The notes: a model not told the origin generated them from the letters alone. Counted from the first letter of the stretch, positions 28,778 through 39,050 are shown. The stretch is DNA of 64,000 nt from Kitasatospora acidiphila (GCF_006636205.1 NZ_VIGB01000003.1:3710501-3774500); one strand, 5' to 3'. A program made the numbers and translations.

Positions 28778-31597
28778 GTGACCGCTTCGGTCCCCAACTC
28801 GGCCGCCCAGCCCGGCAGCGCGCCGGCCGCCGGCCAGGCAGATCAGGCAGACAACGCAGCCCTGCGGGCCGATATCCGCCGCCTCGGCGATCTGCTCGGT
28901 GAGACGCTGGTGCGGCAGGAAGGCGCGGAGGTGCTGGGCCTGGTCGAGCAGGTCCGCCTGCTGAGCCGCACCGACGGCGAGGCCACCGCCGAGCTGCTGG
29001 CCAACATCGACCTGGAGACCGCCGCCAAGCTGGTGCGCGCCTTCTCCACCTACTTCCACCTCGCCAACGTCACCGAACAGGTGCACCGCGGCCGGGAGTT
29101 CGCCGCCCGACGGGCCCGCGAGGGCTCGCTGCTGGCGCAGACCGCCGACCAGCTCGCCGAGGCCGACCCCAAGCACCTGGCCGACACCCTGGCGCATCTG
29201 GCGGTCCGCCCGGTCTTCACCGCCCACCCGACCGAGGCGGCCCGCCGCAGCGTGCTGAACAAGCTGCGGCGGATCGGCGAGCTGCTCGAGCGCATCCACC
29301 GGGAGCACGCGGCGGCCGGCCTGGACGTCACCGACGCGGCCCGGCAGACCTCGGCGAAGCGCAGCGCCGACCGCCGCCTCGCCGAGGTGATCGACCTGCT
29401 CTGGCAGACCGACGAGCTGCGGATCGCCCGCCCCGAACCCACCGACGAGGCCCGCAACGCCGTCTACTACCTGGACGAGCTCTACCGCGAGGCCGTCCCC
29501 GTGGTCCTGGAGGAGCTGCACGAGGAGCTCGCCCGGGTCGGCCTGGCCCTGCCCGACGGGGTGCGCCCGCTCACCTTCGGCACCTGGATCGGCGGCGACC
29601 GGGACGGCAACCCCAACGTCACCCCCGAGGTGACCTGGGAGGTGCTCAACCTCCAGCACGAGTACGGCATCACGGACGCCCTGGCCACCATCGACGACCT
29701 GCGCGCCACGCTCTCCACCTCGGAGCGGCTGGCCGGCGCCTCCGCCGAGCTGCTGGCCTCGCTGGACGCCGACCTCAAGCTGCTGCCCGAGCTGAGCCCC
29801 CGCTACAAGCGGATGAACGCCGAGGAGCCGTACCGCCTCAAGGCCACCTGCGTGCGGCTCAAGCTGGAGAACACCCGCGACCGGCTGGCCGCCGGCACCC
29901 CGCACCTGCCCGGCCGCGACTACCTGGGCACCCGCGAGCTGGTCGCCGACCTGCGGCTGATCCAGGAGTCGCTGCGGAGCCACCGCGGCGAGCTGATCGC
30001 CGACGGGCGGCTGGCCCGGGCGATCAACACCATCGAGGCGTTCGGCCTGCAGCTGGCCACCATGGACGTGCGCGAGCACGCCGAGGCCCACCACCACGCA
30101 CTCGGCCAGCTCTTCGACCGGCTCGGCGAGGAGGCCTGGCGCTACGCCGACATGCCGCGCGAGTACCGGCAGCGGCTGCTCGCCAAGGAGCTGCGCTCGC
30201 GCCGCCCGCTGGCCCCCACCCCGGCCCCGCTGGACGCCGCCGGCACCAAGACGCTGGGCGTCTTCACCACCATCCGGGAGGGCTTCGAGCGGTTCGGCGA
30301 CGAGATCGTCGAGAGCTACATCATCTCGATGTGCCAGGGCGCCGACGACGTCTTCGCCGCCGCCGTGCTGGCCCGCGAGGCCGGCCTGATCGACCTGCAC
30401 GGCGGGATCGCCCGGATCGGCATCGTGCCGCTGCTGGAGACCACCGAGGAGCTGCAGCAGGCCGACCGGATCCTGGAGGAGATGCTCTCCGACCCCTCCT
30501 ACCGCCTGCTGGTCTCGCTGCGCGGGGACGTCCAGGAGGTCATGCTCGGCTACTCGGACTCCTCCAAGTTCGGCGGCATCACCACCTCGCAGTGGGAGAT
30601 CCACCGGGCCCAGCGCCGGCTGCGCGACGTCGCCCACCGCTACGGCATCCGGCTGCGCCTGTTCCACGGCCGCGGCGGCACCGTCGGCCGCGGCGGCGGC
30701 CCCTCGCACGAGGCGATCCTGGCCCAGCCGTGGGGCACCCTGGAGGGCGAGATCAAGGTGACCGAGCAGGGCGAGGTGATCTCCGACAAGTACCTGCTGC
30801 CCTCGCTGGCCCGGGAGAACCTGGAGCTCACCCTCTCCGCCACGCTGGCCGCCTCCGCGCTGCACACCAGCCCCCGCCAGGCCCCCGAGGAACTGGCCCG
30901 CTGGGACGCCGCGATGGACGTGGTCTCGGAGGCCGCGCACCGCTCCTACCGGGCCCTGGTGGAGCAGGACGACCTGCCCAAGTACTTCTTCGCCTCGACC
31001 CCGGTGGACCAGCTGGCCTCGCTGCACCTGGGCTCCCGGCCGTCCCGCCGACCGGATTCGGGAGCCGGCCTGGACGGGCTGCGGGCCATCCCGTGGGTGT
31101 TCGGCTGGACCCAGTCCCGGCAGATCGTGCCCGGCTGGTACGGCGTCGGCTCCGGCCTCGCTGCGGCCCGCGCGGCCGGCCTGGGCGATGTGCTGCCCGA
31201 GATGTACGAGAAGTGGCACTTCTTCCGCAACTTCCTCTCCAACGTGGCGATGACGCTGGCCAAGACCGATCTGCGGATCGCCAAGCACTACGTGGAGCAG
31301 CTGGTCCCGGGCGAGTTGCGGCACGTCTTCGACGAGATCCGCGCCGAGCACGACCTGACCATGCGCGAGGTGCTGCGCCTCACCGGGGAGGACGAGCTGC
31401 TGGAGCACAACCCGGTGCTCAAGCAGACCTTCGCGGTCCGCGACGCCTACCTGGACCCGATCTCCTACCTCCAGGTGGCGCTGCTGCGCCGGCAGCGCGA
31501 GCAGGCCGAGTCCGGCCGCGAGGAGGACCCGCTGCGCGCCCGGGCGCTGCTGCTGACCGTCAACGGGATCGCCGCCGGCCTGCGCAACACCGGCTGA
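28778..31597 (+). CDS. ppc: Phosphoenolpyruvate carboxylase
   Basis: Carboxylates PEP to oxaloacetate, the anaplerotic entry to the TCA cycle. At 939 residues it is full length. Catalytic landmarks are [12 protein letters not shown] (His), [30 protein letters not shown] (Lys), [23 protein letters not shown] and the invariant C-terminal RNTG. I chose GTG 28778 because GAGGGAG precedes it at proper spacing; more upstream in-frame codons lie in the promoter space shared with the divergent histidine kinase. A strong terminator follows. Confidence 0.98.
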   Translation: MTASVPNSAAQPGSAPAAGQADQADNAALRADIRRLGDLLGETLVRQEGAEVLGLVEQVRLLSRTDGEATAELLANIDLETAAKLVRAFSTYFHLANVTEQVHRGREFAARRAREGSLLAQTADQLAEADPKHLADTLAHLAVRPVFTAHPTEAARRSVLNKLRRIGELLERIHREHAAAGLDVTDAARQTSAKRSADRRLAEVIDLLWQTDELRIARPEPTDEARNAVYYLDELYREAVPVVLEELHEELARVGLALPDGVRPLTFGTWIGGDRDGNPNVTPEVTWEVLNLQHEYGITDALATIDDLRATLSTSERLAGASAELLASLDADLKLLPELSPRYKRMNAEEPYRLKATCVRLKLENTRDRLAAGTPHLPGRDYLGTRELVADLRLIQESLRSHRGELIADGRLARAINTIEAFGLQLATMDVREHAEAHHHALGQLFDRLGEEAWRYADMPREYRQRLLAKELRSRRPLAPTPAPLDAAGTKTLGVFTTIREGFERFGDEIVESYIISMCQGADDVFAAAVLAREAGLIDLHGGIARIGIVPLLETTEELQQADRILEEMLSDPSYRLLVSLRGDVQEVMLGYSDSSKFGGITTSQWEIHRAQRRLRDVAHRYGIRLRLFHGRGGTVGRGGGPSHEAILAQPWGTLEGEIKVTEQGEVISDKYLLPSLARENLELTLSATLAASALHTSPRQAPEELARWDAAMDVVSEAAHRSYRALVEQDDLPKYFFASTPVDQLASLHLGSRPSRRPDSGAGLDGLRAIPWVFGWTQSRQIVPGWYGVGSGLAAARAAGLGDVLPEMYEKWHFFRNFLSNVAMTLAKTDLRIAKHYVEQLVPGELRHVFDEIRAEHDLTMREVLRLTGEDELLEHNPVLKQTFAVRDAYLDPISYLQVALLRRQREQAESGREEDPLRARALLLTVNGIAAGLRNTG

Positions 31598-31613
31598 GCC
31601 GACCGGACATGAC

Positions 31614-31653
31614 GAAGGCCGGGGTCCGCTCGCTGGAGCGGGCCCCGGCCTTC
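31614..31653 (+). terminator. Terminator after ppc
   Basis: A stem GAAGGCCGGGGTCCGCTC paired with GAGCGGGCCCCGGCCTTC around a four-base loop: 17 of 18 positions are Watson-Crick and one is a G-T wobble. It begins 17 bases after the ppc stop and lies between convergent genes. Confidence 0.75.
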
Positions 31654-31694
31654 GGGCTGTCCGACTGTCCGGCTGTCCGGCTGTCGACGTACGG

Positions 31695-32447
31695 TCAGTT
31701 CGCGGACGGAGTCTCGGGGTCCCGCTTGGTGGCGATCCGGCGCTTGAGCCAGAGCGCGCCGCCGCCGGCCGCCACCAGCAGGCCGAAGCCGACCGCGGTG
31801 AGCCCGGCGTTGCCGCCGATCGAGGTCACGAAGGTGCTGGCGAGCTGGCCGTTCACCGGCGTGGGCGCGGCGCTCGCCTCGGGGGTCTGCGGCGTGACGC
31901 CGTCGACCAGTTGGACGTCCACCGCGGTCGGCTCGTCACCGCCCGGCGCCGACTGCCGCAGCCGCCCGTGGCCGCGCGCGCTGCCGGCCGGGACCGCCGC
32001 ACCCCGGCTCGCCACCGGCGCGGCGGGCGGAGTCGGCGCCGCGGTGCGGCAGTTGGCCGAGCGGGCGGTGGCCGAGGGGGCCGCCGGGGTCGGCGAGGGG
32101 CTGGTGCTCGGCGCGGCCGAGGTGCTCGGGCCGGCGGTCGGCGTGGCACTCGGCGTGCCGGTGTCCCCGGCCGGGCAGCTGGGCTGGGCCGTGGGGCTCG
32201 CGGTGGCGGTGGCGGTCGCCTGACCGCTGCCGGGCGCACCGCTCGCGCCGGGATCCGCGGTGCCCGAGGCCGTCGCCGAGGGAGCCGGTGCCCCCGGCGC
32301 GCCGGCGGTCGGCGACGCGGCCCCGACCGTCGAGGGCGACGGCGAGCCGCCCGGTTCGGCCGCCGCCGCGGTGGCCGAACCCACCAGTGCCGTCATCGCC
32401 AGTACCCATGTGCCGACCAGTCGTGCCGGCCCCAACCCCGCGCCCAC
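31695..32447 (-). CDS. Surface-anchored Pro/Ser/Thr/Ala-rich protein
   Basis: A 250-residue secreted protein without a recognised domain. The GTG start gives a signal peptide (hydrophobic LVGTWVLAMTALVGSATAAAA). Residues about 30-195 are low-complexity Ala/Pro/Ser/Thr/Gly. A C-terminal hydrophobic helix at about 214-232 (NAGLTAVGFGLLVAAGGGALWL) is followed by KRRIATKR, a stop-transfer arrangement, without an LPxTG-type motif. It is probably a cell-wall-spanning stalk. It sits 151 bases downstream of pth on the same strand. Confidence 0.65.
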   Translation of the reverse strand: MGAGLGPARLVGTWVLAMTALVGSATAAAAEPGGSPSPSTVGAASPTAGAPGAPAPSATASGTADPGASGAPGSGQATATATASPTAQPSCPAGDTGTPSATPTAGPSTSAAPSTSPSPTPAAPSATARSANCRTAAPTPPAAPVASRGAAVPAGSARGHGRLRQSAPGGDEPTAVDVQLVDGVTPQTPEASAAPTPVNGQLASTFVTSIGGNAGLTAVGFGLLVAAGGGALWLKRRIATKRDPETPSAN

Positions 32448-32598
32448 CAGCGCCCCACCTTCCCGAGTCCGGGTCGACCGTATCGGATGTTCCGGGGTGC
32501 TCGATCACCAGATCGGGTGCTGCGGACAAGAGTTGTACGACTGTTGCCCTGGCGGTCACGGGGGCGGGTGGTGGCCGGGCGGTCCGCCCGACGGTCCA

Positions 32599-33180
32599 TC
32601 AGATGTGGTAGGTGTTCTGGGCCCGCTCCAGGCCCTCCGACAGCAGGGCCTCCACCGCGTCGGCGGCCCGGTCGACGAACCAGTCCAGCTCCTTGCGCTC
32701 GGTGGACGAGAAGTCCTTGAGCACGAAGTCGGCGACCTCCATCCGGCCCGGCGGCCGGCCGATCCCGCAGCGCACCCGGTAGTACTCGGGGCCGAGCGAC
32801 TTGGTGATCGACTTCAGGCCGTTGTGGCCGTTGTCGCCGCCGCCGAGCTTGAGCCGCAGCGCCGCGTAGTCGACGTCCAGTTCGTCGTGGACCGCGATGA
32901 TCGCGGAGGTGGGCGCCTTGTAGAAGTCGCGCAGCGCGGTGGTCGGGCCGCCGGACAGGTTCATGAAGGTCATCGGCTTGGCCAGCACCACCCGCTGCCC
33001 GGACAGGCGGCCCTCGGCCACCTGGGCGCGGCTCTTGTGCGCCTTGAACTTCGCCCCGATCCGCTGGGCCAGCAGGTCGACCACCATGAAACCGATGTTG
33101 TGCCGGTTGCGGGCGTAGCCCTCACCCGGGTTGCCCAGCCCCACCACCAGACGGGGGCCGGTGTACTCCGCGTCGCTCAT
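32599..33180 (-). CDS. pth: Peptidyl-tRNA hydrolase
   Basis: A 193-residue Pth that recycles peptidyl-tRNA dropped by ribosomes. [25 protein letters not shown] contains the catalytic His, [11 protein letters not shown] the substrate Asn, [29 protein letters not shown] the essential Asp and Asn, and [20 protein letters not shown] the family end motif. It follows rplY with a terminator-like hairpin in the 90-base gap, a conserved rplY-pth arrangement. Confidence 0.97.
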   Translation of the reverse strand: MSDAEYTGPRLVVGLGNPGEGYARNRHNIGFMVVDLLAQRIGAKFKAHKSRAQVAEGRLSGQRVVLAKPMTFMNLSGGPTTALRDFYKAPTSAIIAVHDELDVDYAALRLKLGGGDNGHNGLKSITKSLGPEYYRVRCGIGRPPGRMEVADFVLKDFSSTERKELDWFVDRAADAVEALLSEGLERAQNTYHI

Positions 33181-33218
33181 CTCGCCTCTTCCTCCTCAGT
33201 AGCCATCATCCCGGACAT

Positions 33219-33257
33219 GCCACTGCCCCGGCTCCCACCAGGGGCCGGGGCAGTGGC
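33219..33257 (-). terminator. Hairpin between rplY and pth
   Basis: A 13-bp perfect stem, GCCACTGCCCCGG with CCGGGGCAGTGGC (33219-33231, 33245-33257), just after the rplY stop. It probably attenuates transcription into pth. Confidence 0.65.
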
Positions 33258-33270
33258 GAGCGCGTCAGGC

Positions 33271-33864
33271 TCAGGCCTCGGTGGTCTCCTCGGCGGCCTC
33301 CTCGGCCTCCTCCTCGACCGGGGCGGCCTGGGCGGCGATGATCTGCAGCACCACGGCGTCGGCCTCGACGGCCAGCGACACGTTGGCGGGCAGCTTGATG
33401 TCACCGGCGGTGATGGCGGCACCGGCCTCCAGGCCCTCGACCGAGACGGTGACCGACTCGGGCAGGTGGAGGGCCTCGGCCTCGATCGGCAGCGCGTTCA
33501 GCACGTGCTCGACCAGGTTGCCACCGGGGGCCAGCTCGCCCTCGACGTGGACCGGGATCTCGACGGCGACCTTCTCGCCGCGCTTCACCAGCAGCAGGTC
33601 GACGTGCTCGATGCTGCGCTTGATGGCCTCGCGCTGCACGGCCTTCGGCAGCACGAACTCGTCCTTGCCGTCGATCGGCACGACCAGCAGGGCGTTCGGG
33701 GTCTTGAGGGCCATCATCAGGTCGTGGCTCGGCAGGTTCAGGTGAACCGGGGTGTGGCCGTGGCCGTAGACGACACCGGGGACGAAGCCGGCGCGGCGGG
33801 CGCGACGGGCGGCACCCTTGCCGAACTCGGTGCGGGGCTCGGCGGCAAGGCGGATCTCGGACAT
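33271..33864 (-). CDS. rplY: 50S ribosomal protein L25/Ctc
   Basis: A 197-residue long-form L25 (CTC type), the 5S rRNA-binding general-stress ribosomal protein. The N-terminal L25 domain (1-95) starts SEIRLAAEPRTEFGKGAARR. The C-terminal TL5 beta domain follows (VAVEIPVHVEGELAPGG, then GDIKLPANVSLAVEADAVVL), and there is an acidic Glu/Ala tail. ATG 33864 has AGGAG seven bases upstream; an in-frame upstream extension lacks conservation. It is downstream of prs, a conserved glmU-prs-rplY-pth order. Confidence 0.95.
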   Translation of the reverse strand: MSEIRLAAEPRTEFGKGAARRARRAGFVPGVVYGHGHTPVHLNLPSHDLMMALKTPNALLVVPIDGKDEFVLPKAVQREAIKRSIEHVDLLLVKRGEKVAVEIPVHVEGELAPGGNLVEHVLNALPIEAEALHLPESVTVSVEGLEAGAAITAGDIKLPANVSLAVEADAVVLQIIAAQAAPVEEEAEEAAEETTEA

Positions 33865-34037
33865 GCTGCACTCCTGGGACGAAACGGGGTGCAGACAGCG
33901 AAAAGCCGCCGGGACCACACCCTCACAGATACGGGTCGGCTCGGCGGACTCAATCCAGCGCGTCGATCACGGAGCGCAATAGGCATCCCTCGCCGAGCAG
34001 TCTCACGAGTCTAACCGCACCGGTGGTCAAGCATGAA

Positions 34038-34067
34038 ATCGGCCCCCGCTTCGCAGCGGGGGCCGAT
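34038..34067 (-). terminator. Terminator after prs
   Basis: A perfect 13-bp stem (34038-34050 with 34055-34067) with loop TCGC. On the minus strand it is followed by a short T run. It lies between prs and rplY. Confidence 0.65.
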
Positions 34068-34116
34068 CAGCCGGTCAAGCCGGATTCGTGCTGAGGAGGT
34101 TCATGCTGAGGAGGTG

Positions 34117-35097
34117 TCAGTGCACGCCCTGGAAGAGCGAGGTGACCGAGCCCTCCTCGAAGACCTCGCGGATCGCGGCGGCGATCGACGGGGCGATGGA
34201 GAGGGTGGTGACCTTGTCCATCTGCAGCGCGGCCGGGGTCGGCAGGGTGTTGGTGAAGACGAACTCGCTGACCCGGGAGTTCTTCAGCCGGTCGGCGGCC
34301 GGGCCGGACAGCACACCGTGGGTGGCGGCCACGATCACGTCGGCGGCGCCGTTCTCGAACAGCGCGTCGGCGGCGGCGCAGATGGTGCCGGCGGTGTCGA
34401 TCATGTCGTCGACCAGCACGCAGACCCGGCCCTTGACGTCACCGACCACCTCGGCGGAGAGGATGGTGTTGGCCTGGCTCATGTCGCGGCGCTTGTGGAT
34501 GATCGCCAGCGGGGCGTCCAGCCGGTCGCACCACTGGTCGGCGACCTTGACCCGGCCGGCGTCCGGCGAGACCACGGTCAGCTTGGAGCGGTCGACCTTC
34601 TCGCCGATGTAGTCGCAGAGCATCGGCAGCGCGAAGAGGTGGTCCACCGGGCCGTTGAAGAAGCCCTGGATCTGGGCGGTGTGCAGGTCCACCGCCATCA
34701 GCCGGTCGGCGCCGGCCTGGGCCAGCAGGTCGGCGATCAGCCGGGCCGAGATCGGCTCGCGGCCGAGGTGCTTCTTGTCCTGCCGGGCGTAGCCGTAGAA
34801 CGGCAGGATCGCGGTGATGCTGCGCGCCGAGGCCCGCTTCAACGCGTCGATCATGATCAGCTGTTCCATGATCCACTGGTTGATGGGAGCGGTGTGGCTC
34901 TGCATCACGAAGCAGTCCGCGCCGCGCGCGGACTCCAGGAAGCGCACGTAGATCTCGCCGTTGGCGAAGTCCAGGGCCTTGGTCGGAACCAGCTCGGTGC
35001 CCAGGGCTGCGGCGACCTCCTTCGCCAGCTCGGGGTGGGCACGCCCGGAGAAGAGCTTCAGCTTCTTCTCGCCCGACGTCGTGATCCCGCTGCTCAC
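34117..35097 (-). CDS. prs: Ribose-phosphate pyrophosphokinase
   Basis: A 326-residue class I PRPP synthetase, which makes phosphoribosyl pyrophosphate from ribose-5-phosphate and ATP for nucleotide, His and Trp synthesis. Motifs are LKLFSGRAHPELAKEV (N-terminal), YGYARQDKKHLGREPISARL (the flexible catalytic loop with Lys and Arg), AVDLHTAQIQGFF and the PRPP loop VLVDDMIDTAGTICAAADAL. GTG 35097 has AGGAG upstream. It is immediately downstream of glmU (207 bases), so both lie in a UDP-GlcNAc/PRPP supply cluster. Confidence 0.97.
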   Translation of the reverse strand: MSSGITTSGEKKLKLFSGRAHPELAKEVAAALGTELVPTKALDFANGEIYVRFLESARGADCFVMQSHTAPINQWIMEQLIMIDALKRASARSITAILPFYGYARQDKKHLGREPISARLIADLLAQAGADRLMAVDLHTAQIQGFFNGPVDHLFALPMLCDYIGEKVDRSKLTVVSPDAGRVKVADQWCDRLDAPLAIIHKRRDMSQANTILSAEVVGDVKGRVCVLVDDMIDTAGTICAAADALFENGAADVIVAATHGVLSGPAADRLKNSRVSEFVFTNTLPTPAALQMDKVTTLSIAPSIAAAIREVFEEGSVTSLFQGVH

Positions 35098-35304
35098 TGC
35101 ACCGTCTCCTCGCGTTACTGCCGCATGGTCCCGCCCGCACCGGACCCGGGCGGCAGCAACCGTCCGGGCCTATGAGCGACAGGGAATTGGGGGTACGTCT
35201 CGCTCCGGGCCAACAGCCCCACGGCGCACGTATGTACACCAGGTTACGCGCCCGGTCGCGAAGCGCCCGCCCCGGGAGGCATGACGGTCGCCACACGAAG
35301 TGGC

Positions 35305-36767
35305 CTACGCCTCCTCGGCCTCGGCCTGCGCGGCCGCCGCGGCCTCGGCGGCCGTGGTGCCGGAGCGCTTGCGCGCCACCCAGCCCTCCACATTGCGCTG
35401 CCGCGCGCGGGCCACGCCCAGCGCACCGGGCGGCACGTCCTTGTCGATGACCGAACCGGCCGCGGTGTAAGCGCCGTCACCGACCGTCACCGGGGCGATG
35501 AACATGTTGTCCGAGCCGGTCCGGCAGTGCGCCCCGATCACCGTGCGGTGCTTGTTCACGCCGTCGTAGTTCACCGTCACCGAGGCCGCGCCGACGTTGG
35601 TGCCCTCGCCGATGGTGGCGTCGCCGATGTAGGAGAGGTGCGGCACCTTGGCGCCCTCGCCGAGCTCGGAGTTCTTGATCTCCACATAGGTGCCGACCTT
35701 GGCCTTGCGGGCCAGCCTGGTCCCCGGCGCAGGTAGGCGTACGGGCCGACCTGGCAGCCCTCCCCGATCTCGGCCCGCTCGGCGGTGGTGGCGGTGACCA
35801 CGGCACCCGCGCCGACCGCGGTGTCGGTCAGTGTGCAGTCCGGGCCCACCTCGCAGCCCTCGGCCAGGTGGGTGGTGCCGCGCAGCCGGGTGCCGGGGTG
35901 CACCACGGCGTCCGGCTCGTAGCCCACCTGGACGTCCAGCCAGGTGGTGGCCGGGTCGACCACGGTGACGCCGGCCCGCATGGCGCGCTCCAGCAGCCGG
36001 TCGTTGAGCAGCCGGCGGGCCTCGGCCAGCTGCACCCGGTCGTTGATGCCCAGGATGTCGCGGTGGTCGGCGGCGACCACGGCGCCGACCCGGTGGTCGG
36101 CGGTGCGCAGGATCTCCAGGGTGTCGGTCAGGTACTCCTCGCCCTGGGCGTTGTCGGTGGTGATCCGGGCCAGCGCGTCGGCCAGCAGCTTGCCCTCGAA
36201 GGCGTAGACGCCGGAGTTGATCTCCTGGATGGCGCGCTGCTCCTCGGTGGCGTCGCGGTGCTCCACGATCCCGGTGACCGAGCCGTCCACGGCCCGCAGG
36301 ATCCGGCCGTAGCCGGTCGGGTCGGGCACGTTGGCGGTCAGCACGGTGACGCCGTTGCCCTGCTCGGCGTGCTGCTCGGCGAGCAGCCGCAGGGTCTCGG
36401 CGGTGAGCAGCGGGGTGTCGCCGTAGGTGACGATCACGGTGCCGTCCAGCGCGATGCCGTCGGCGGCCAGCGCCTCGACCGCCACCCTGGCCGCGTTGCC
36501 GGTGCCGAGCTGGGCCTCCTGGACCACCACCCGGGCGCTCGGGTGGGCCTCGCCCAGGTGCTGGGCCACCAGCTCCCGGCGGTGGCCGACCACCACGGCC
36601 AGCTCACGGGGGGCCAACTCCTCCACCGCGGCGACCACATGGCCCAGCAGGCTGCGACCGCAGATCGGGTGCAGCACCTTGGGCAGGGCCTTGGACCGCA
36701 TCCGGGTGCCTTCCCCCGCGGCGAGTACCAGGACGGCGGCAAGGGGGCTGTCAGTCGCAGCGCTCAC
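35305..36767 (-). CDS. glmU: Bifunctional GlmU (UDP-GlcNAc synthesis), one-base frame break
   Basis: An essential enzyme of cell-wall precursor synthesis: C-terminal acetylation of glucosamine-1-P, then N-terminal uridylylation. The pyrophosphorylase part is intact ([20 protein letters not shown], then [13 protein letters not shown]). In the left-handed beta-helix the frame breaks at 35721-35730. Restoring one C there yields [20 protein letters not shown] and joins to [20 protein letters not shown], with the acetyltransferase NYDGVNKH motif intact downstream. As glmU is indispensable, a sequencing deletion in a G/C run is far likelier than a pseudogene. GTG 36767 has AGGAG upstream. Confidence 0.93.
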
Positions 36768-36902
36768 GCGGGAGGCTCCTCGATCCATCGGTTCATAAGG
36801 GGAAGCACAGGGGGGAGGGGGCCGGCGAACTCCCGGGCCGAGGGCCCATCCGCACGGAGTGCCGAGCTGGACCGAGGATACCTACCAACCGTGACCGACG
36901 AG

Positions 36903-36973
36903 CTCCGCCGCTAGGACTCGAACCTAGACAAAGGCCTTCAAAGGGCCCCGTGCTGCCATTACACCACGGCGGA
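36903..36973 (-). tRNA. tRNA-Gln (TTG)
   Basis: A 71-base cloverleaf: acceptor TCCGCCG/CGGCGGA, D-arm with GTAATGGCAGC, anticodon arm GGGCC-CTTTGAA-GGCCT (anticodon TTG) and T-arm CTAGG-TTCGAAT-CCTAG; CCA is not encoded. The surrounding 36768-37268 gap holds only this gene and the operator ahead of the desaturase. Confidence 0.95.
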
Positions 36974-37115
36974 TCGATCGTCAAACGCGCTCCGGCAGTC
37001 GGCAGCGGTGCCACCGCACCCCCTGGAGCCAAGCACAGCCTAAGGGTTACCGCGCCCGACCTCCACCACCTATCCGGAACCTCCGGTGTGCCCTGCTTCC
37101 CTTCACTCGCCGCAC

Positions 37116-37135
37116 AACTTACGATGCCGTAAGTT
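37116..37135. promoter_or_regulatory. Palindromic operator candidate ahead of desaturase
   Basis: AACTTACG-ATGC-CGTAAGTT: a perfect 8-bp inverted repeat about 130 bases before the desaturase start. A further TTACGC follows directly. The downstream co-transcribed TetR-family gene makes it a natural autoregulatory site. Confidence 0.6.
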
Positions 37136-37268
37136 ACGCAAGCGTAGGGTCTGGTCCCCCGATCGGGCCCGCACGCGTTGGGTCCGGTCCCCCGACCGCG
37201 CCCGCTGACGCAGGGTCCGGTCGACCGACCGGGCACTCCCTCCGCCTTCCCTTGAGGGGACGACCGAG

Positions 37269-38237
37269 ATGACGCTCCAGGCCGACGAGGTACTGCCGGG
37301 CTCCCGCCCGGACGGCAAGCCCAACTCCCAGATCTCCGCGACCCTCGGTGGCGAGAAGCAGGGCCTGCCCGAGCGGATCGCGCTCGCGGCGTTCATCGCG
37401 ATCCCGTTCCTCGCCCTGCTCGCCGCCGCGCCGGTCGCCTGGGGCTGGGGGCTCGGCTGGCGCGACCTGGCGATCGGCACGGCGATGTACTTCCTCACCT
37501 GCCACGGCATCACGGTCGGCTACCACCGGCACTTCACCCACCGTGCCTTCAAGACCGGACGGGTGCTCAAGATCGTCATGGCGGTGGTCGGCAGCCTGGC
37601 CGTCGAGGGCCCGGTGGTCCGCTGGGTGGCCGACCACCGCAAGCACCACAAGTTCTCCGACCGGGACGGCGACCCGCACTCCCCCTGGCGTTACGGCGAG
37701 AGCGTGCCGGCGCTGCTCAAGGGCCTCTGGTGGGCGCACATGGGCTGGATGTTCGACTCGGAGCAGACGCCCCAGCACATCTACGCCCCCGACCTGGTGA
37801 AGGACAGCGACATCCGGGCCATCTCCCGGCTGTTCTGGCTCTGGACCACGCTGTCGCTGCTGCTGCCCGCGCTGGCCGGCGGGCTGCTCAGCTGGTCCTG
37901 GCAGGGTGCGGTGACCGCCTTCTTCTGGGGCTCGCTGGTCCGGGTGGCGCTGCTGCACCACGTCACCTGGTCGATCAACTCGATCTGCCACGCGGTCGGC
38001 TCGCGGCCGTTCCGCAGCCGCGACAAGTCCGGCAACGTCTGGTGGCTGGCGGTGCTCTCCTGCGGCGAGTCCTGGCACAACCTGCACCACGCCGACCCGA
38101 CCGCGGCCCGGCACGGCGTGCTTCGCGGCCAGGTGGACTCCTCCGCCCGCATCATCCGCTGGTTCGAGCTGGCCGGCTGGGCGCGCGAGGTGCGCTGGCC
38201 CGATGCGGCGCGCATCGCCGCCCGGCGCACCGCATGA
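37269..38237 (+). CDS. Membrane acyl-CoA (stearoyl-type) fatty acid desaturase
   Basis: A 322-residue di-iron desaturase that introduces a cis double bond into saturated acyl chains and so tunes membrane fluidity. The three histidine boxes are intact: HRHFTH (about residue 87), HRKHH (about 123) and HNLHH (about 276). Four hydrophobic helices flank them. It resembles the actinobacterial DesA3/SCD1-like group. ATG 37269 has GAGGGG upstream. The TGA overlaps the start of the TetR gene (ATGA), forming a desaturase-regulator operon. Confidence 0.95.
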   Translation: MTLQADEVLPGSRPDGKPNSQISATLGGEKQGLPERIALAAFIAIPFLALLAAAPVAWGWGLGWRDLAIGTAMYFLTCHGITVGYHRHFTHRAFKTGRVLKIVMAVVGSLAVEGPVVRWVADHRKHHKFSDRDGDPHSPWRYGESVPALLKGLWWAHMGWMFDSEQTPQHIYAPDLVKDSDIRAISRLFWLWTTLSLLLPALAGGLLSWSWQGAVTAFFWGSLVRVALLHHVTWSINSICHAVGSRPFRSRDKSGNVWWLAVLSCGESWHNLHHADPTAARHGVLRGQVDSSARIIRWFELAGWAREVRWPDAARIAARRTA

Positions 38238-38962
38238 CCTCTCGGCTACAGCATGATGGAGGGGTGAACGGGAGCAACCCAGAGACCAGTCCAGCAGGCA
38301 GCGCCGACGGCCATCGGCCGGCCGCCCCCGGCCACCGGGCCCGCGGCGGCCGGGTCCGGATGACCGGCAAGCAGCGCCGGGAACAGCTGCTGGAGATCGG
38401 GCGCTCCGTCTTCGCCGAGCGCGGCTACGACGGCACCTCGGTGGAGGAGATCGCCGAACGGGCCGGCGTCTCCAAGCCGGTGGTCTACGAGCACTTCGGC
38501 GGCAAGGAGGGCCTCTACGCGGTGGTGGTGGACCGCGAGATGCAGCTGCTGCTCGACATGGTGACCGGGGCGCTCACCGGCGGGCACTCCCGGGAGCTGC
38601 TGGAGCAGGCCGCGTTCGCCCTGATGGACTACATCGACACCTCCACCGACGGCTTCAAGATCCTGGTCCGGGACTCCCCGGTCGCCCAGTCCACCGGCAG
38701 CTTCGCCTCGCTGATCAGCGACATCGCCACCCAGGTCGAGGACATCCTCGGGCTGGAGTTCAAGGCCCGCGGCTTCGACCCCAAGCTGGCCCCGATGTAC
38801 TCGCAGATGCTGGTCGGCATGGTGGCGCTGACCGGGCAGTGGTGGCTGGAAGTGCGCAAGCCGCAGAAGTCCGAGGTGGCGGCGCACCTGGTCAACCTCG
38901 CCTGGCACGGCCTGGAGGGCATGGAGCGGCACCCCAAGCTGGTGGGCGAGCGGCAGGGCTGA
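38234..38962 (+). CDS. TetR family regulator, probably of the desaturase operon
   Basis: A 242-residue TetR-type repressor. The HTH lies at about residues 45-90 (RREQLLEIGRSVFAERGYDGTSVEEIAERAGVSKPVVYEHFGGKEGLY); the C-terminal ligand domain is helical. The ATG at 38234 overlaps the desaturase TGA. A GTG ten codons later has its GGAGG too close, and an ATG at about residue 43 would be a shorter alternative start. The overlap indicates co-regulation, and the palindrome at 37116-37135 is the likely target. An acyl-CoA is the expected ligand by analogy, not shown. Confidence 0.9.
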   Translation: MTSRLQHDGGVNGSNPETSPAGSADGHRPAAPGHRARGGRVRMTGKQRREQLLEIGRSVFAERGYDGTSVEEIAERAGVSKPVVYEHFGGKEGLYAVVVDREMQLLLDMVTGALTGGHSRELLEQAAFALMDYIDTSTDGFKILVRDSPVAQSTGSFASLISDIATQVEDILGLEFKARGFDPKLAPMYSQMLVGMVALTGQWWLEVRKPQKSEVAAHLVNLAWHGLEGMERHPKLVGERQG

Positions 38963-38997
38963 GCCGTCCCGGGTCGTCGGAAGTTCACGATTTGGCT

Positions 38998-39013
38998 CTC
39001 TTGATGTCAAGAG
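38998..39013. promoter_or_regulatory. MarR-type operator candidate
   Basis: CTCTTGA-TG-TCAAGAG, a perfect 7-bp inverted repeat with a 2-base centre, the half-site style typical of MarR proteins, 38-53 bases ahead of the MarR gene start. Confidence 0.6.
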
Positions 39014-39050
39014 GCTTCATATCGACAGAACCCCCGATACACTGATCCAC

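Noticed and set aside
31914..32247. Sortase (LPxTG) anchoring of the Pro/Ser/Thr-rich protein at 31695
   Set aside because: A hydrophobic helix and basic tail are present but no LPxTG or LAxTG motif precedes them.
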